A program made the position numbers and the translations under genes. Below, piece by piece: positions 50,101 through 60,779 of a stretch of 64,000 nt of DNA; positions within the stretch are counted from its first letter, which is position 1; every line of letters begins with the position of its first letter. This DNA is from Nymphaea colorata (Eukaryota > Streptophyta > Magnoliopsida > Nymphaeales > Nymphaeaceae): NCBI RefSeq assembly GCF_008831285.2, contig NC_045139.1, forward strand, positions 10,884,704 through 10,948,703, in the 5' to 3' direction. The notes beneath the pieces are model-generated. The model was not told the origin of the DNA, did not search any database, and worked only from the letters and a program-made list of their open reading frames with translations.

Positions 50101-52198
50101 AATTTCTTTCCTGGGTTTCATTCATTGTCCGAAGGCAAGTCATGGACTTTCACACTTGTATGTGTTTTTGTCATTTATGAGCTTTAATCAAGACAGATAC
50201 ACATCTTGTTTTGATTGCTGCAGCTTTAAATTTTCCGAATTGTGAGATTTCGAAGATTTTGTAGTATCAGACTACTGTGTCATCCACAGAAGACTTATGC
50301 ACAGAAAAACAAGAAAGAAGGAGAAGAGAAGTGCCAAAGGATGGGGACGCAGCAGCAGTAACTGTCTGCTGAACCCTAAGATTATATCATAAAATCAATC
50401 TTTTACACCATGGATTAATGAGTCCTATTAAAAACAAAAATATTAATCCATGCCATTAATGAGAAAACATAACGTTAAAAAGGAAACACCTAATATGACG
50501 TCTAAATCTGGATCCAGATCCAGACGTCATGACCCAAACCTTATACACATTTTAACAAGATTAGGACCTTGCAGTTTGTATTCATATCCAGCATACTGTA
50601 GAGACTGACTTAGAATTTGCTATTTCACAGTATGTATATGTCAGACTGTTAGTGTGTATTTTGTATGGACTATAGTCTGCAATGCAGCCATTTTATGATG
50701 CCTATATATTTTATGGCTCTAAAGATGTCACACGATAACCTTTTCCTAGTTGTATCATTTTGTGAAAAGCATGTCTATCTTCTGTTACAAATTTAGCAGT
50801 TGTTCCTCTTTCATAGCACATGCAAAAGACATGCATTTCTTCTGTGTTTCTTCTTGCAACTTTTACTTTTTGCTTGCAGTCCTGCTGTCACTCGTGTTCA
50901 TGTTCTCTTTGATAGGATCTAGATGGAATTGAGAATTTTCCCCTTGAGCTTCATGATCCGCTTCCTGGAAGTTCAAAATAGAGAAATTTGAATTTATGCA
51001 AAGGCACAGTAGGATGCACAGTTCAATCAGCATGCTTTATGTCTGGTTTGGACCTGTAACAAGATCATGCTCACACACACACATGGACATGCGCACACAT
51101 ACACATGCTAAGGAGTGCACATTTATGATTCATGGTGTTATCCTTATATGTTAGCTACACATGCTAGGGAACTGTTGGATTTTGTGACTAATCGTGAATT
51201 GCCCTGGGGTCTAGTCATAGTAATATACTATGCAAAATGGTAAAAGTTAATTTCGTGAATTGGTTCATGGTGTAGTTCTTATATGTGTAGGTATGCATGC
51301 TAGGGAACTGTTGTGTTTTGTGACTAATCATGAACCGCCCAGGTGTCCATTTTATAAAGCTTTCTGTTCTCTCATGAGAATAATTGAATACAATTTTTAT
51401 CCACGGTATCTTCTGGTAGGGGCTTTGCATATTACTATATAGTATTTGAGAAATGTTGATAATTTATTGTCACAAATTGCTGAGTGACCTTTCCCACATG
51501 GGCCCTTTGTAAATTATTCATTGTCTTGGACATCAAGTGTCTGTTGCTATTCTCGTATATCTTGTTTTTCTGCCCTTTAAAATGTGAAACCCTTTTCATG
51601 CTTTCTTGGTTGAGATATGTTGCCATCTGTGTATGTGTTCAGAAGCCTACTGAAGGTGGTTGGTAACTTGGTTGTGTAAAACCATCTTGCATCCGCAGTT
51701 AATATGTTAATGACTATCTTGGTTTCAATTTTATTATATCCTATGCTAGACTGGTGACATACTGTTTTTCTTATTCGACTTTTACTTAATATTTCCATCT
51801 TGATACATACAAACTGATTTCTTAGAATTTAGTGTCAGCATTTTGACAAAGATGCTGCTTTTAAACTTTTCAAGTATTTGGTGAATGTGGTAACTAATTT
51901 ATTTGCACTTCCACAGTGCCAATTATTCTGATAAGTGTGTTTTGTCCCTAGGTGTAAAGATAAAAGCTGCATCTACCATCTTGTGGGCGTCGTGGAGCAC
52001 TCTGGTACAATGAGGGGCGGGCATTATGTTGCTTATGTGAGAGGTCAGGAGAACAGGAGCTCCTTCGCAGTTGCCCAGGATAGTCACTCTGCTAGTGTTT
52101 GGCATTACATAAGTGATAATTATGTACGTCAAGTGTCTCTAAGAGAAGTTCTTCAGAGTGAAGCATACATTTTGTTTTATGAAAGACATGGAAAATAG
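47130..52198 (+). CDS. Ubiquitin-specific protease with ZnF-UBP (UBP1/UBP2 type)
   Basis: Model: join(47130..50023, 51952..52198), 1046 residues, with an AG|G split Arg codon. The basic N-terminus ([11 protein letters not shown]) is followed by a ZnF-UBP domain at about 50-160 (C-x2-C at [33 protein letters not shown]), which in this family binds the free ubiquitin C-terminus. The C19 peptidase Cys box is [20 protein letters not shown], Cys ~248. [10 protein letters not shown] box and a zinc ribbon (CLECGHS, and CENCAKI much later) follow. The His box [19 protein letters not shown] (His ~989) and WHYISDN lie in exon 2. A long poorly conserved acidic insertion (about 410-750) splits the catalytic domain, as in USP16/USP45-type enzymes. 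It removes ubiquitin from proteins; Arabidopsis UBP1/UBP2 affect canavanine resistance. The catalytic Cys and His are both present. Confidence 0.94.
50409..50530. repeat. Two hairpins, one a near-perfect 36-base palindrome
   Basis: CATGGATTAAT (50409-50419) pairs with ATTAATCCATG (50442-50452). ATGACGTCTAAATCTGG and its mirror at 50495-50530 form a 36-base palindrome with a single two-base asymmetry (AA against CC). This could be the remains of a short foldback transposon. Confidence 0.8.
51126..51345 (+). repeat. Diverged direct duplication, ~136 bp period
   Basis: ATGCTAGGGAACTGTTG followed by TTTTGTGACTAATC occurs at 51161 and again at 51297, each preceded by a TTCATGGTGT word (51129, 51264). 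Confidence 0.8.
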
Positions 52199-53795
52199 CC
52201 ATTCAGTACCCATCGTCCGTGGAGCGTGGACCAATCCCCGTAAATAGCAATTCTTTAGGTCATGCTGCATGCTGATTGCTGAATTGAGTGATGCATTCAG
52301 TTTTCATGATGAAGATCCGTGATACCTTTTTGGCCCATAAAGGCAGCATGAGCAGCGGCAGCAGAGAAAAGAAATGCGAATACACACAGTAAATTTTGAG
52401 AAATGTAAAACTCAAATATGGGCCTTAATTTTTTTTGTAATGTTGAATAGCTCCCATTGCCATGTATCATGCATATCATGATAGGCCCAAATTTTTGCAA
52501 TACAAATGATCTGGTTATCTCATTTGCCTCCATAAGTTTTTTCCTCCCAGGGTACCTCGGGTGATGTTATCATCGCTGATGCATTCTATGAATCTTGATT
52601 TATTGTTTGCTTTATGTCCTTTTTGGTGCATGGATAGCTGAATAGTAAGATCTGTTGTGAGTCCAATCAGATATTCCTCAGGTTTCTTGACTTGAAAATT
52701 TCTCAGTATAATACAAGAGAAAGAAAATCATGGCAAGATTTAAAGGCTGGGCAGCACATTATTACTGCCATGAAACTTGGTAGACCGTGAACAGATGAAT
52801 CAAACTTACTTGATTACATAAGAAGCTTCACATTTTTTTGAAATTGTTGCTGATGTCACTTCTATGATCCATTCTTTACGGCTTTCTGTGTACTTAATTT
52901 GGTTGGTGTTTACTAGTCTGTCCTGTCAGCTAAGCCTCCAGCTGGATTGTGTCAGTGAAGGTTCCGAATATAAGATAATTAACGACATTTTAAGCTAACG
53001 CAAGTTCATGGCACAATTAATACCACACCATATTTTGTGTATCATGCTAGTCTCGCTGAGTACTCTCTCTCTACCCATGGAGAATGGTACGTGTGCTTAT
53101 GGAAAACATGGCACGAGGACATGAATTTTGTTATCAGCAGTGAACCTTTTTTGTGTATTTTATTGTAAAAAAAATGCTTTCATAATTCAAGAAGATTAAA
53201 AATGTTAAACAATGGCATTCACAACATGTCAGTGCAGCCAAAAAGGCGTTTCTCTATAGCTTTCAAGCCAAGTTGAAGGGCCTGAAGAACTTTTTCTTAA
53301 GCACACCTCCCTGCTTTTCCTTTTCATCGTTTCTTGAAACATTCAACAAGCATGTATTTTCAAAAACTTCGGGATTTTTTTCGGGTTGTCTAGGCAATTC
53401 CCTTCCCATTCCAAAAGTAGTCAAAATTAATGAATTTGCTGGAGAACAGTAGTTTACATCACAGTTTTACATTCAACCAACCACTTTTCTTTTTCCCTTT
53501 TTTCTCTTAATAAACTTTAATAAATCATTTGGGAAATTGGTGTCTGACTCAGGTGTTGATTGATGTAAATTAATTAGTGGCCCCCTTCAATTCAAAGGCT
53601 TTCAAGTCTGTTTACTTGGAACAAGGCATGTGCACGCTGCAGGTATTCTGCATTAAATTATCACAAGGTGTCCATTTTATGTGTGCAATTAAGTAGTTGG
53701 CCATGTTGTTGGGAAAGGGAGCAAGGGAGCAGCCATAATGCACCATCATATGCATCTATATCATTGTGCACCCCATTATCCATGGGGGCCATCTG
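52199..53795. other. 3' flank of the ubiquitin protease gene and intergenic DNA
   Basis: AT-rich sequence; I see no gene, domain or clear repeat beyond short A/T tracts. Confidence 0.5.
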
Positions 53796-54266
53796 TAGGG
53801 CTGCACACTAGTCGAGGAGAGCCCAAGTTTGACCAGCTCGACTCGGCTCAAAAAAACTCAAGATCGAGCTTGGTTCGAACTCAACTCGAGCTCCTTATGA
53901 CAAGTTCAAGCTTGACTCGACTACACAAAATCGAGTTTGAACTCGACCCATTTAACTCCTTTAACTCGTTTAGCGTTAACTCGTGTAAGCATTAACTCAT
54001 TCAACTCGGGTATGCATTAACTTGTTCAACTCGTGTAACTTGTGAAACCGGTTTTGGTAATATTATATAAAGTACTGGTTTGCGAGTGAAGTCGAGTCGA
54101 GTATAAACAAGTTGAGTTCCTTAAACTTGAGCTCCACTCATTTATCATTTCGAGTATCTTTGTAAGCTCAAACTCGACTCGTTTATAAACGAGTTGAGCA
54201 CGAGACGAGTTTTTTCGAGAGAGTTCAAGTCGAGCCCAAGTTGGCTCGGCTCTTTGTGCAGCCCTA
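53796..54266. mobile_element. hAT-like MITE, family B, with target duplication
   Basis: 471 bp with terminal inverted repeats TAGGGCTGCACA (left) and TGTGCAGCCCTA (right). The flanking 8 bases are GCCATCTG (53788-53795) and GCTATCTG (54267-54274), an 8-bp target duplication with one change, the hAT hallmark. The interior is a mosaic of CTCGAGCT, GACTCG and TTAACTCG words and has no coding potential. Confidence 0.85.
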
Positions 54267-56096
54267 GCTATCTGGTTTAGCAATCTCCCTGTTTATTGGT
54301 CACTTTGTAAGTTTCATAGGCACTCAACTTGCTTAAGTTTTTTGTTTTTTTGTTTTTTTTGTTTTCATTTCACTTCGGAGTGTAAAAACCCCTATGGTCA
54401 CGTCAAGGTTATAGATTAATTTGGGGTCAGGATGGACCTACAATACACCCTTGAACTCTAATGTCATGTTTGCCACCATTTGTAGACTATATGAATAACA
54501 CATTGAAATGTGACGGCGTCCATGTGATTTGAATATCGAACCACTTGAATGTAAACCACCTTTGCCGCCAAGTTCCAATATGCTCCTTTGAGGCAACTTG
54601 CTTAAGCTATTTACCACCATTCTTTCACTAATTTATTCGTTTCTTTTTTCCTCAATGATTTTCAGATAAGTTGTGGATTTATGTTCTATGTGGTACAAGA
54701 AAGAAAGCATATAATTAAATAGGCCTTGAGATTGAGATGCAATCTCTGTCTCTATCTTTCATGTGCTTATGATGCTCTTCTCTTCCATGCTTTTTTTAAT
54801 GATAAGATAAGCTCTTTAGGTGAAGGTTTAGTACAATTCCCCTCAAGTTCGGCTTTCCTTTTTAGCATGAAAGCTCCTTTTTATATTTAATGTATAATTA
54901 TTAGGAATCCCCAAGGGGGTTGGTGCAATCATAGGTGCGAGGGCCCATATTGGTTTTGAATCTCCGTGACATCCACCTTTGTGCTGCAGAAGGAAGTCAT
55001 TGACGTGCAAGTTGAAGCATGGTGGGGGTGGCACTTTAGGTACCGAAAGCAGGACATGTTCCCTAACATGATAAGGAGTTGGTTTGAGATTTCGTCATTT
55101 TTCTACCCTGCTCAGACAAACTAATTATAAGAACCTACATAAATTCCTACATTTTAGTGGATGTGGACATCACAAATGTTAGTTGGGTTTGAAGCCAAAT
55201 TTGAATTCCAATATGAAAGTCATAATGTGTCATGCAAGTAATAAATGCATCTATTCTAAATTCGAGTACATATGTCGATTTGCCATATTTGGTTGGAAAA
55301 CTATATTGGTTCCACACCAAGTCCCCATCGGATTTTTTTGGAATTTAGTTTTCTTTGTTAAATTTAATATAGGAAAATTTTCCTTGGAATAACTATTTTT
55401 TTTTATGGATCAACACATCGGGGCCGAGTTAGAAATTTTTGGTTGTTTAAGCTCAAATTTAATTTTTCAAATTTTTATATAAGTTAAACTAAAATGATTA
55501 AAATTTACATGTAAATTTTTTAATTTTCCACCTTATTGACTCTGGCCCTGTCTTTACATTCATTTCTTTATTTTCTTTCCATGACGTAGTCACTTTTCTT
55601 GATGCAAAAAAATAAAATAAAAATTTCGAGTGTGGATCATAAGTTGAACCTAAAATCACGAATTTTATTATAAATATTTTGCCACATCAACAAAAATATA
55701 TCAGATCAATTCTACCCAGATCTATGAATTTTTCACAAGCCCCTACTGGATAAAAGGAATCCTGCTGGAAGACTAACAGGCGAATTGCACAGAGAAAATC
55801 ACGTAATTTTTTTTAGAATGACCGCGACAATCTTACAATTAATTTACAGGTACACTTGATCATACGCTTCATTTTAGTCAAAAGGCGGCTAAAGGAAGAA
55901 TCGTCTCCATTGCACCACACCATGTCTGTGAATACAAAATTGGGAGTTACAGAGGCGAATGGACGGACAGCCCCAAGGAGAAACCAAAATAAAGAAGAAG
56001 ATAACCCTCAAATATCTGCGGTTAACGCAGGCTCCGACAGAGAGAGGCATTTATCTGAAGAAGAGAGGAGAGGAAAGAGTCAAAGGCCGAGAGAAG
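54267..56096. other. Intergenic region upstream of the UPF0060 gene
   Basis: AT-rich, with one copy of the dispersed GTGCAAGTTGAAGCA motif (55005-55019). The last ~130 bases are GA-rich and resemble a plant 5' leader. No other gene is seen. Confidence 0.45.
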
Positions 56097-56474
56097 ATGG
56101 GGTACGATGTGGGGAGGTTGATGGTGGCGGTGTGTCTGTTCGTGGGGGCTGGAGTTTGCGAGATTGGGGGAGGGTGGCTGGTGTGGAAGTGGCGGAGGGA
56201 AGGGTGGGGTTGGGGTTCCCTCGCCGCCGGCTTCCTCCTGCTCCTCCTCTACGGCGTCGTCCCCACCTTCCAGGCCCAGCCCTTCGGCCGCACCTACGCC
56301 GCCTACGGCGGCTTCTTCATAGCCCTCTCCCTCCTCTGGGGATGGGCCTTCGATTCCTTCCTTCCCGACCGGTGGGACCTCCTTGGTTCTGCTCTCGCCC
56401 TTCTCGGCGTCTCCCTTGTCATGTTTGCCCCGAGAAGATCCGGCGCGCAGACTCAGATGAATCTGTTGCAGTAG
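56097..56474 (+). CDS. UPF0060/YnfA-type small membrane protein
   Basis: Intronless, 125 residues. It has the plan of the bacterial UPF0060 (YnfA) family: about four membrane segments (roughly residues 8-27, 41-58, 68-86, 92-110) and the conserved words CEIGGGWLVW, GRTYAAYGGFF and WDLLGSALALLG. YnfA-type proteins are placed near the small multidrug resistance transporters, but a role in plants is unknown to me. The coding sequence is strikingly GC-rich (GCCGCCGGCTTCCTCC style) against AT-rich flanks. I chose ATG 56097 because the family is short (about 108 residues); an in-frame ATG at 55959 would add 46 basic residues that might be a targeting peptide. A second long frame (55922-56578) overlaps in another phase but resembles nothing. 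The family call rests on motif recognition. Confidence 0.78.
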   Translation: MGYDVGRLMVAVCLFVGAGVCEIGGGWLVWKWRREGWGWGSLAAGFLLLLLYGVVPTFQAQPFGRTYAAYGGFFIALSLLWGWAFDSFLPDRWDLLGSALALLGVSLVMFAPRRSGAQTQMNLLQ

Positions 56475-57474
56475 TTCTCTTCTCCCCTCCAGAAGCCTCG
56501 ACCCATGAAGAAGAAGGGAGGAGGAAAAACACAGGGGGTTGGGGGAGAGAGAGAGAAAAATCAAGTTGCTTCGTGTAATTTCCTCCTTCTATTTTCTTTT
56601 CTCTTGCCTATCTTGTAATTGGAGAATTTGAGAATAAGTTAGTATTTGATTCATATAGATGATGATATTTTCTTTATGATGACATGATATATTCCAATTT
56701 CCAGGCCTTATGTTAATAAATTTATGATTCTTAAACTTTTTAGTAATTCTTGGGCGCAACTTTTCAGCTCGTGCATTTTCTTCTTTTCAGGGCATCTGAG
56801 GGGTGAAATTTGAATTTTTAACTTTTTCACTTGTCTTATGCATTTAATTCACAAAAAATTTAAGACAAATGTCGGCCCCGTAACTATTTTCCTGGATCCA
56901 ATTTTAAATGGAACCTTTTATGTGCAAAAATTTACATAAAAATATAAGGCATCATTTCTTGGGGTGCGCACCAAAGAGCTCCTAGTGAAACATATTGTTT
57001 TATATGTTTCTTTTAAAAATTGAAGCAGATTTTTCTATTGTATGAGTCTACCGAAATGATTAAGACAGAAATAATCCATGATCATGAACTTGCTCAAAAA
57101 AATGGGTTAGAATTATATGACACCATAACAAATGTTTCATAAACCTACTTTATTTTTTTGGGGCAAATTCATGACATAGTAACAATGTGATACCGTTGTG
57201 ATACGGTCCCTGAGGAGTTGTTTGGTAACAGACGACCATGAGACAAAAGATCTTTTTTTTGAACAAACTCAAAACTATTATTTTAATATGTTTAAGGTTC
57301 AATATTGAAATCATTTCATAGGTTTTCCCTCACTTTGTCCATGTCAAAAAAGAATTTGAATTGCCTCGACTTTTTTAAAACAAGTCCGAGTCAAATGGCA
57401 ATGACTTGAAACATTTCTATTTATACTATTTCGAAAACCTAAGGACTCGTCCATATGGATATGTAAAATATAGG
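56475..57474. other. 3' flank of the UPF0060 gene
   Basis: AT-rich, without a gene. AATAAATTTATG-like sequence near 56716 may serve polyadenylation. Composition drops abruptly from GC-rich to AT-rich after about 56570. Confidence 0.45.
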
Positions 57475-57985
57475 ATTTCCAATCCTAATAGGAAAAGGAG
57501 GGAACAGATACTTCATTTAAAGTGAGTAAACAGAATTCCATACTCCATCTCATTGGCACACATAAATTCTATAGGAAACCGTATTCGATAAAAGTTGTAT
57601 GTATGGCTTAGAGGGAGATCTTTCGTATCTTTCGAAATCCACCCAATATGGGGTCAAAAAGCCAAAATAAGTGATTCGTTCTTGGCCCTTATAAAACCAA
57701 TTCTTTAACTTTTTCATGCTCATGTCATAACCACCCTATTGTTTGATGGAGAGAAGAACCAATAATTACCTTTTCCAGAAATTTTCAAACGAACAATTTC
57801 AACAAAATCTTTCAATTCCTTATTTTACTATGTTCAACTCTATGTATTCCTCTATCCGTAGAGTATATTGAATGTATAGATAACAGTGTTTTGCTATTTG
57901 TGTTAACAACTACTCTAAGGAGAATGGTTTTTATGTGGTGCGAACAATTTAATAACTATCGTTGTAGCTCTAGAATGTTTCAGAC
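57475..57985 (+). other. Nuclear insertion of plastid DNA (rps12 exon 3, rps7 start, ndhB)
   Basis: 57580-57640 resembles the end of the plastid rps12 group II intron, including a domain V-like hairpin (GAAACCGTAT, GTATGGCTT). 57645-57670 is the last rps12 exon (tail YGVKKPK, stop TAA). The rps12-rps7 spacer follows to the rps7 start codons ATG TCA (57722-57727). It then jumps into ndhB: 57728-57985 matches the ndhB region for [25 protein letters not shown] and onward, with stops and a one-base loss. In the plastid these genes lie in this order, so the piece is colinear with nearly all of rps7 and the start of ndhB deleted. The left limit is uncertain (57475-57560). Confidence 0.82.
57728..57985 (+). 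pseudogene. ndhB: ndhB fragment (plastid NDH subunit) in nuclear DNA
   Basis: This is an internal part of the plastid ndhB coding sequence. Recognisable codons read [32 protein letters not shown] and later ATL, LITI and APECF-like text. It carries a one-base deletion near 57741, nonsense changes and small indels, and has neither the gene's start nor its end. It is a dead nuclear copy. Confidence 0.82.
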
Positions 57986-58824
57986 ACTTTGAGAAACTTG
58001 GTTTTGACAAAACTCAGTTTTGTAGAAGCCTGATTTTTGTAATGAGTTCAGAAGACATGGTTTGTAATAATTGCTTCCTCCATGACTTTCACAAACTGAT
58101 AGTTCATGTGAGATCAATTACAGATGGTTAGAGCACATACGTAATATGTTGGACCAAGAATTTTATATATTAGTTGTTCAATTAGTCTGGTTAAATTGAG
58201 GTTAGCATTGCCGATCACATCTATTTGTCATATAACAAAAGGTATGAAAAAGCATTTTTTAATTTCCAATACATCAACTTCACAGAGCACCAATATGCAA
58301 GTTGAAGCATATTCGGGGCGCAGAGGCACCGAAAGTAAGCTCGGTACACTGGGAGGACAGGGTGGAAGCTTCGTTTTTCTTCTCGAACAATAGAATGAAA
58401 TACTCCACCTACTCACCCAAATGTAAGAGAAAACAACACCTTCATTGCTACTTGTCGCTGATTTACACAAGCAGTTCTTAGAGAAAAGATTCTTAGTTTT
58501 ATTTGAAATTGGATCATGTAAGCTCAATGAGGCATGTGTACAACAAATCAACATAACGTGCGAAATAAAACTAAACTTATATATATTGTGGAACATTTGC
58601 TATATATTTTCATTTACACTTATATAATATCAACTCAAGAAAGAAAATGGTTATTTTCGGATAAACTAGCTCAGAAAGAGATGAGCAGACTTTGTCTAAG
58701 ATCTGTGGTCAGCTTTTTTACATCCGAGAAAGAAATATATGATTTCCTTTTTGTTGAAAAAATAACAGAAAGCTAAGATTCATATAATATGTAACGTGCA
58801 TGTGCCCGTTGGGCAAACCAGCTT
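57986..58824. other. Intergenic AT-rich DNA
   Basis: Contains one more copy of the dispersed TGCAAGTTGAAGCA motif (58296-58309), followed by GGGGCGCAGAGGCACCGAAAG, which resembles the sequence after the copy at 55005. No gene is supported. Confidence 0.45.
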
Positions 58825-59300
58825 AGAAATGTCAGTGGATTTGATTGGGATATTATTTACCACATCCAACTTATCGGATGTTCAGATACTCAGCTTCAAA
58901 TTCAGATTCAATATGAATGGAGAAAAATCTTGATCATATTAGAATCTGATTTTTGAATTCATAATCCAACCCAAATCTGCCTTTTGAATCCAAACCTGAC
59001 TTTCAAGTACATAACTGCACCGATAATATATATATATGATATATTAAGGACCAATTTTCAAAATGCATGGATATTAGATAATAGAACATTTATTTAAAAT
59101 TGGATCTGGATCTGCACATGAATGCGAGTCTGGTTGGATTTTTTCTAGCCAAACCTAAACCCAATCGGATGCCATTTCTTAAATCCAAATCTTGTTCATT
59201 TTTTAAAATTGGAACTTGATTTTTTTTTTTCAATACGTGCAACTTCTTTGAAGCAAATTGGTCGTGTATCTAATTCAAATCCGATCCGTTAACATCCCTA
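58825..59300. repeat. hAT-like MITE, family A
   Basis: Starts TTAGAAATGTCAGTGG (a decayed TAGGGATGTCA end) and finishes TTAACATCCCTA. The body has AATCTGATTTTTGAATTC and GGATCTGGATCTG words. Confidence 0.55.
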
Positions 59301-59613
59301 GTGTAGCTAGACAGGGTCGGATAGATACCGACAAAGACGATATAGTCCTGGGTGCCAATTGGGCTTGATCATTACAAGATAAGAGGCAAAAATGGTGCAT
59401 GGCCACATGGTGGGTGAGCAAGATCTGTTGGATGTGGCCACTGCTCCTTTTTGTCCTATGCAGAAAACAACAGGTAGTTCATCCAAAAGTGGACTCACTC
59501 ATGACCTAACCCTCCTAGCAAATGCAGCTCCCCCACTTCCTTGTCATCTTCCTTCTCCCCCCTCTTCTCTAGTCAATCTATACCTAAATTCTAGATAACC
59601 AAATTATGTTTGG

Positions 59614-59615
<2 letters not shown>

Positions 59616-59703
<88 letters not shown>
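59616..59703 (+). repeat. Compound (CT)n-(TA)n microsatellite
   Basis: About 38 bases of CT repeats run directly into about 50 bases of TA repeats. Confidence 0.92.
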
Positions 59704-59705
<2 letters not shown>

Positions 59706-60107
59706 AGGATTCAAATATACTGGATGGTAGATAGTTGCTGCTGAAAGCACCTAAACCGCTGCTGAAAGTGTTGTTGTACTATAAACCGTCACTAATGTTA
59801 GCTGCTACTGTGGCAAGAGATTTTTAATTTGTAGCTCCCACAACATTCAACATCTGGCAGATTTGAACTTACGGACACACATATATAATGTTTTGGTTGA
59901 CCATAGAAAAAGTTGGTTGAAGCACCAATGGAAGTTTGTGTTTAAATGTATGGATTGAGATTCGAAGGGATATCGGACCTTTTATCTTTTGTTTTCCACA
60001 GTTCGAGAACCTAATCATGGCCGAAACTTGTGGCCAACAACCCTTCTATGCTCATTCAACGCCGCTCTCTTAAATAAGGGAAGAAGAAAAGCTAATCTTT
60101 GATTGAA

Positions 60108-60108
<1 letters not shown>

Positions 60109-60141
<33 letters not shown>

Positions 60142-60151
60142 ATATATATAT
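60109..60151 (+). repeat. Compound (TA)n-(TG)n-(TA)n microsatellite
   Basis: TA repeats flank a short GTGTGTGTG core; a further short TA tract occurs at 60484-60502. Confidence 0.88.
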
Positions 60152-60232
60152 AATAAAAAAAGGGTACTGACTGAATTGAGATCTGCACAAGTTTTAGGAT
60201 CTCAATCTGATGTTGGTTTTAGCCACCGGTTT

Positions 60233-60436
60233 TTACGACCTTGGGCGAGCAACAGAGTCACTTGATTCTAGTGCTCGCAGAAACTTTAGTTCTTGTCTGT
60301 CCTGCAATCCTCCAAACACATCTTTTCCGGCACTCTGCTGCTCTCTAGGATTCTCATCACTTAGATCAGACTCTTTCTTAAACGTAAAACCGCCAAAGCT
60401 TGTGGATCTCAAGGCAGATTGTAACTCTAACTCCAA
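60233..60436 (-). other. Possible exon or captured gene fragment on the - strand
   Basis: The - strand frame ELELQSALRSTSFGGFTFKK then DLSDENPREQQSAGKD has the hydrophilic, non-repetitive look of a real protein tail, and it ends in a stop. I do not recognise the family. No other exon on the - strand nearby is convincing, so this may be a gene fragment or chance. Confidence 0.2.
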
Positions 60437-60779
60437 TGCAATGCATCAGGTTGTGTGTGTGAGAAACTTAACCATATATGTGTGTATATATATATATATA
60501 TTCAAGTCATCCGGATGTCTGTCTAATCACTGGATGCCGTGATTCGGTTGGTGTGATTAAACAAAGCAAGAATAGTTTAACAAAAGATTTAGAAAGGATT
60601 CATCCACGCACTTACTTGATCTTACCCTGCTTCAGCTTGTAGTTCACCAACTTGGCCATGTGTTTCATGTGATGCCAAGCATAAGTTTCCATCGAAACAG
60701 CGAAGTCCACTTCATGTATGGGCCGTTTGATATATACAATCTGAACACATGCAAGGGTGGACCCGGCCGGGGCTGCAGT

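Larger units (their letters stand above)
50024..51951 (+). other. Single intron of the ubiquitin protease gene, 1.9 kb
   Basis: No gene inside. It contains a hairpin-rich insertion (50390-50540), a (CA)n tract near 51070-51110 and a short direct duplication (51126-51345). Confidence 0.6.
59301..60779. other. Intergenic region with microsatellites
   Basis: Apart from the microsatellites and a possible - strand exon at 60233-60436, no gene is visible. Confidence 0.45.

Noticed and set aside
56022-56564. 180-codon - strand frame
   Set aside because: It is antisense to the UPF0060 gene and explained by its high GC.
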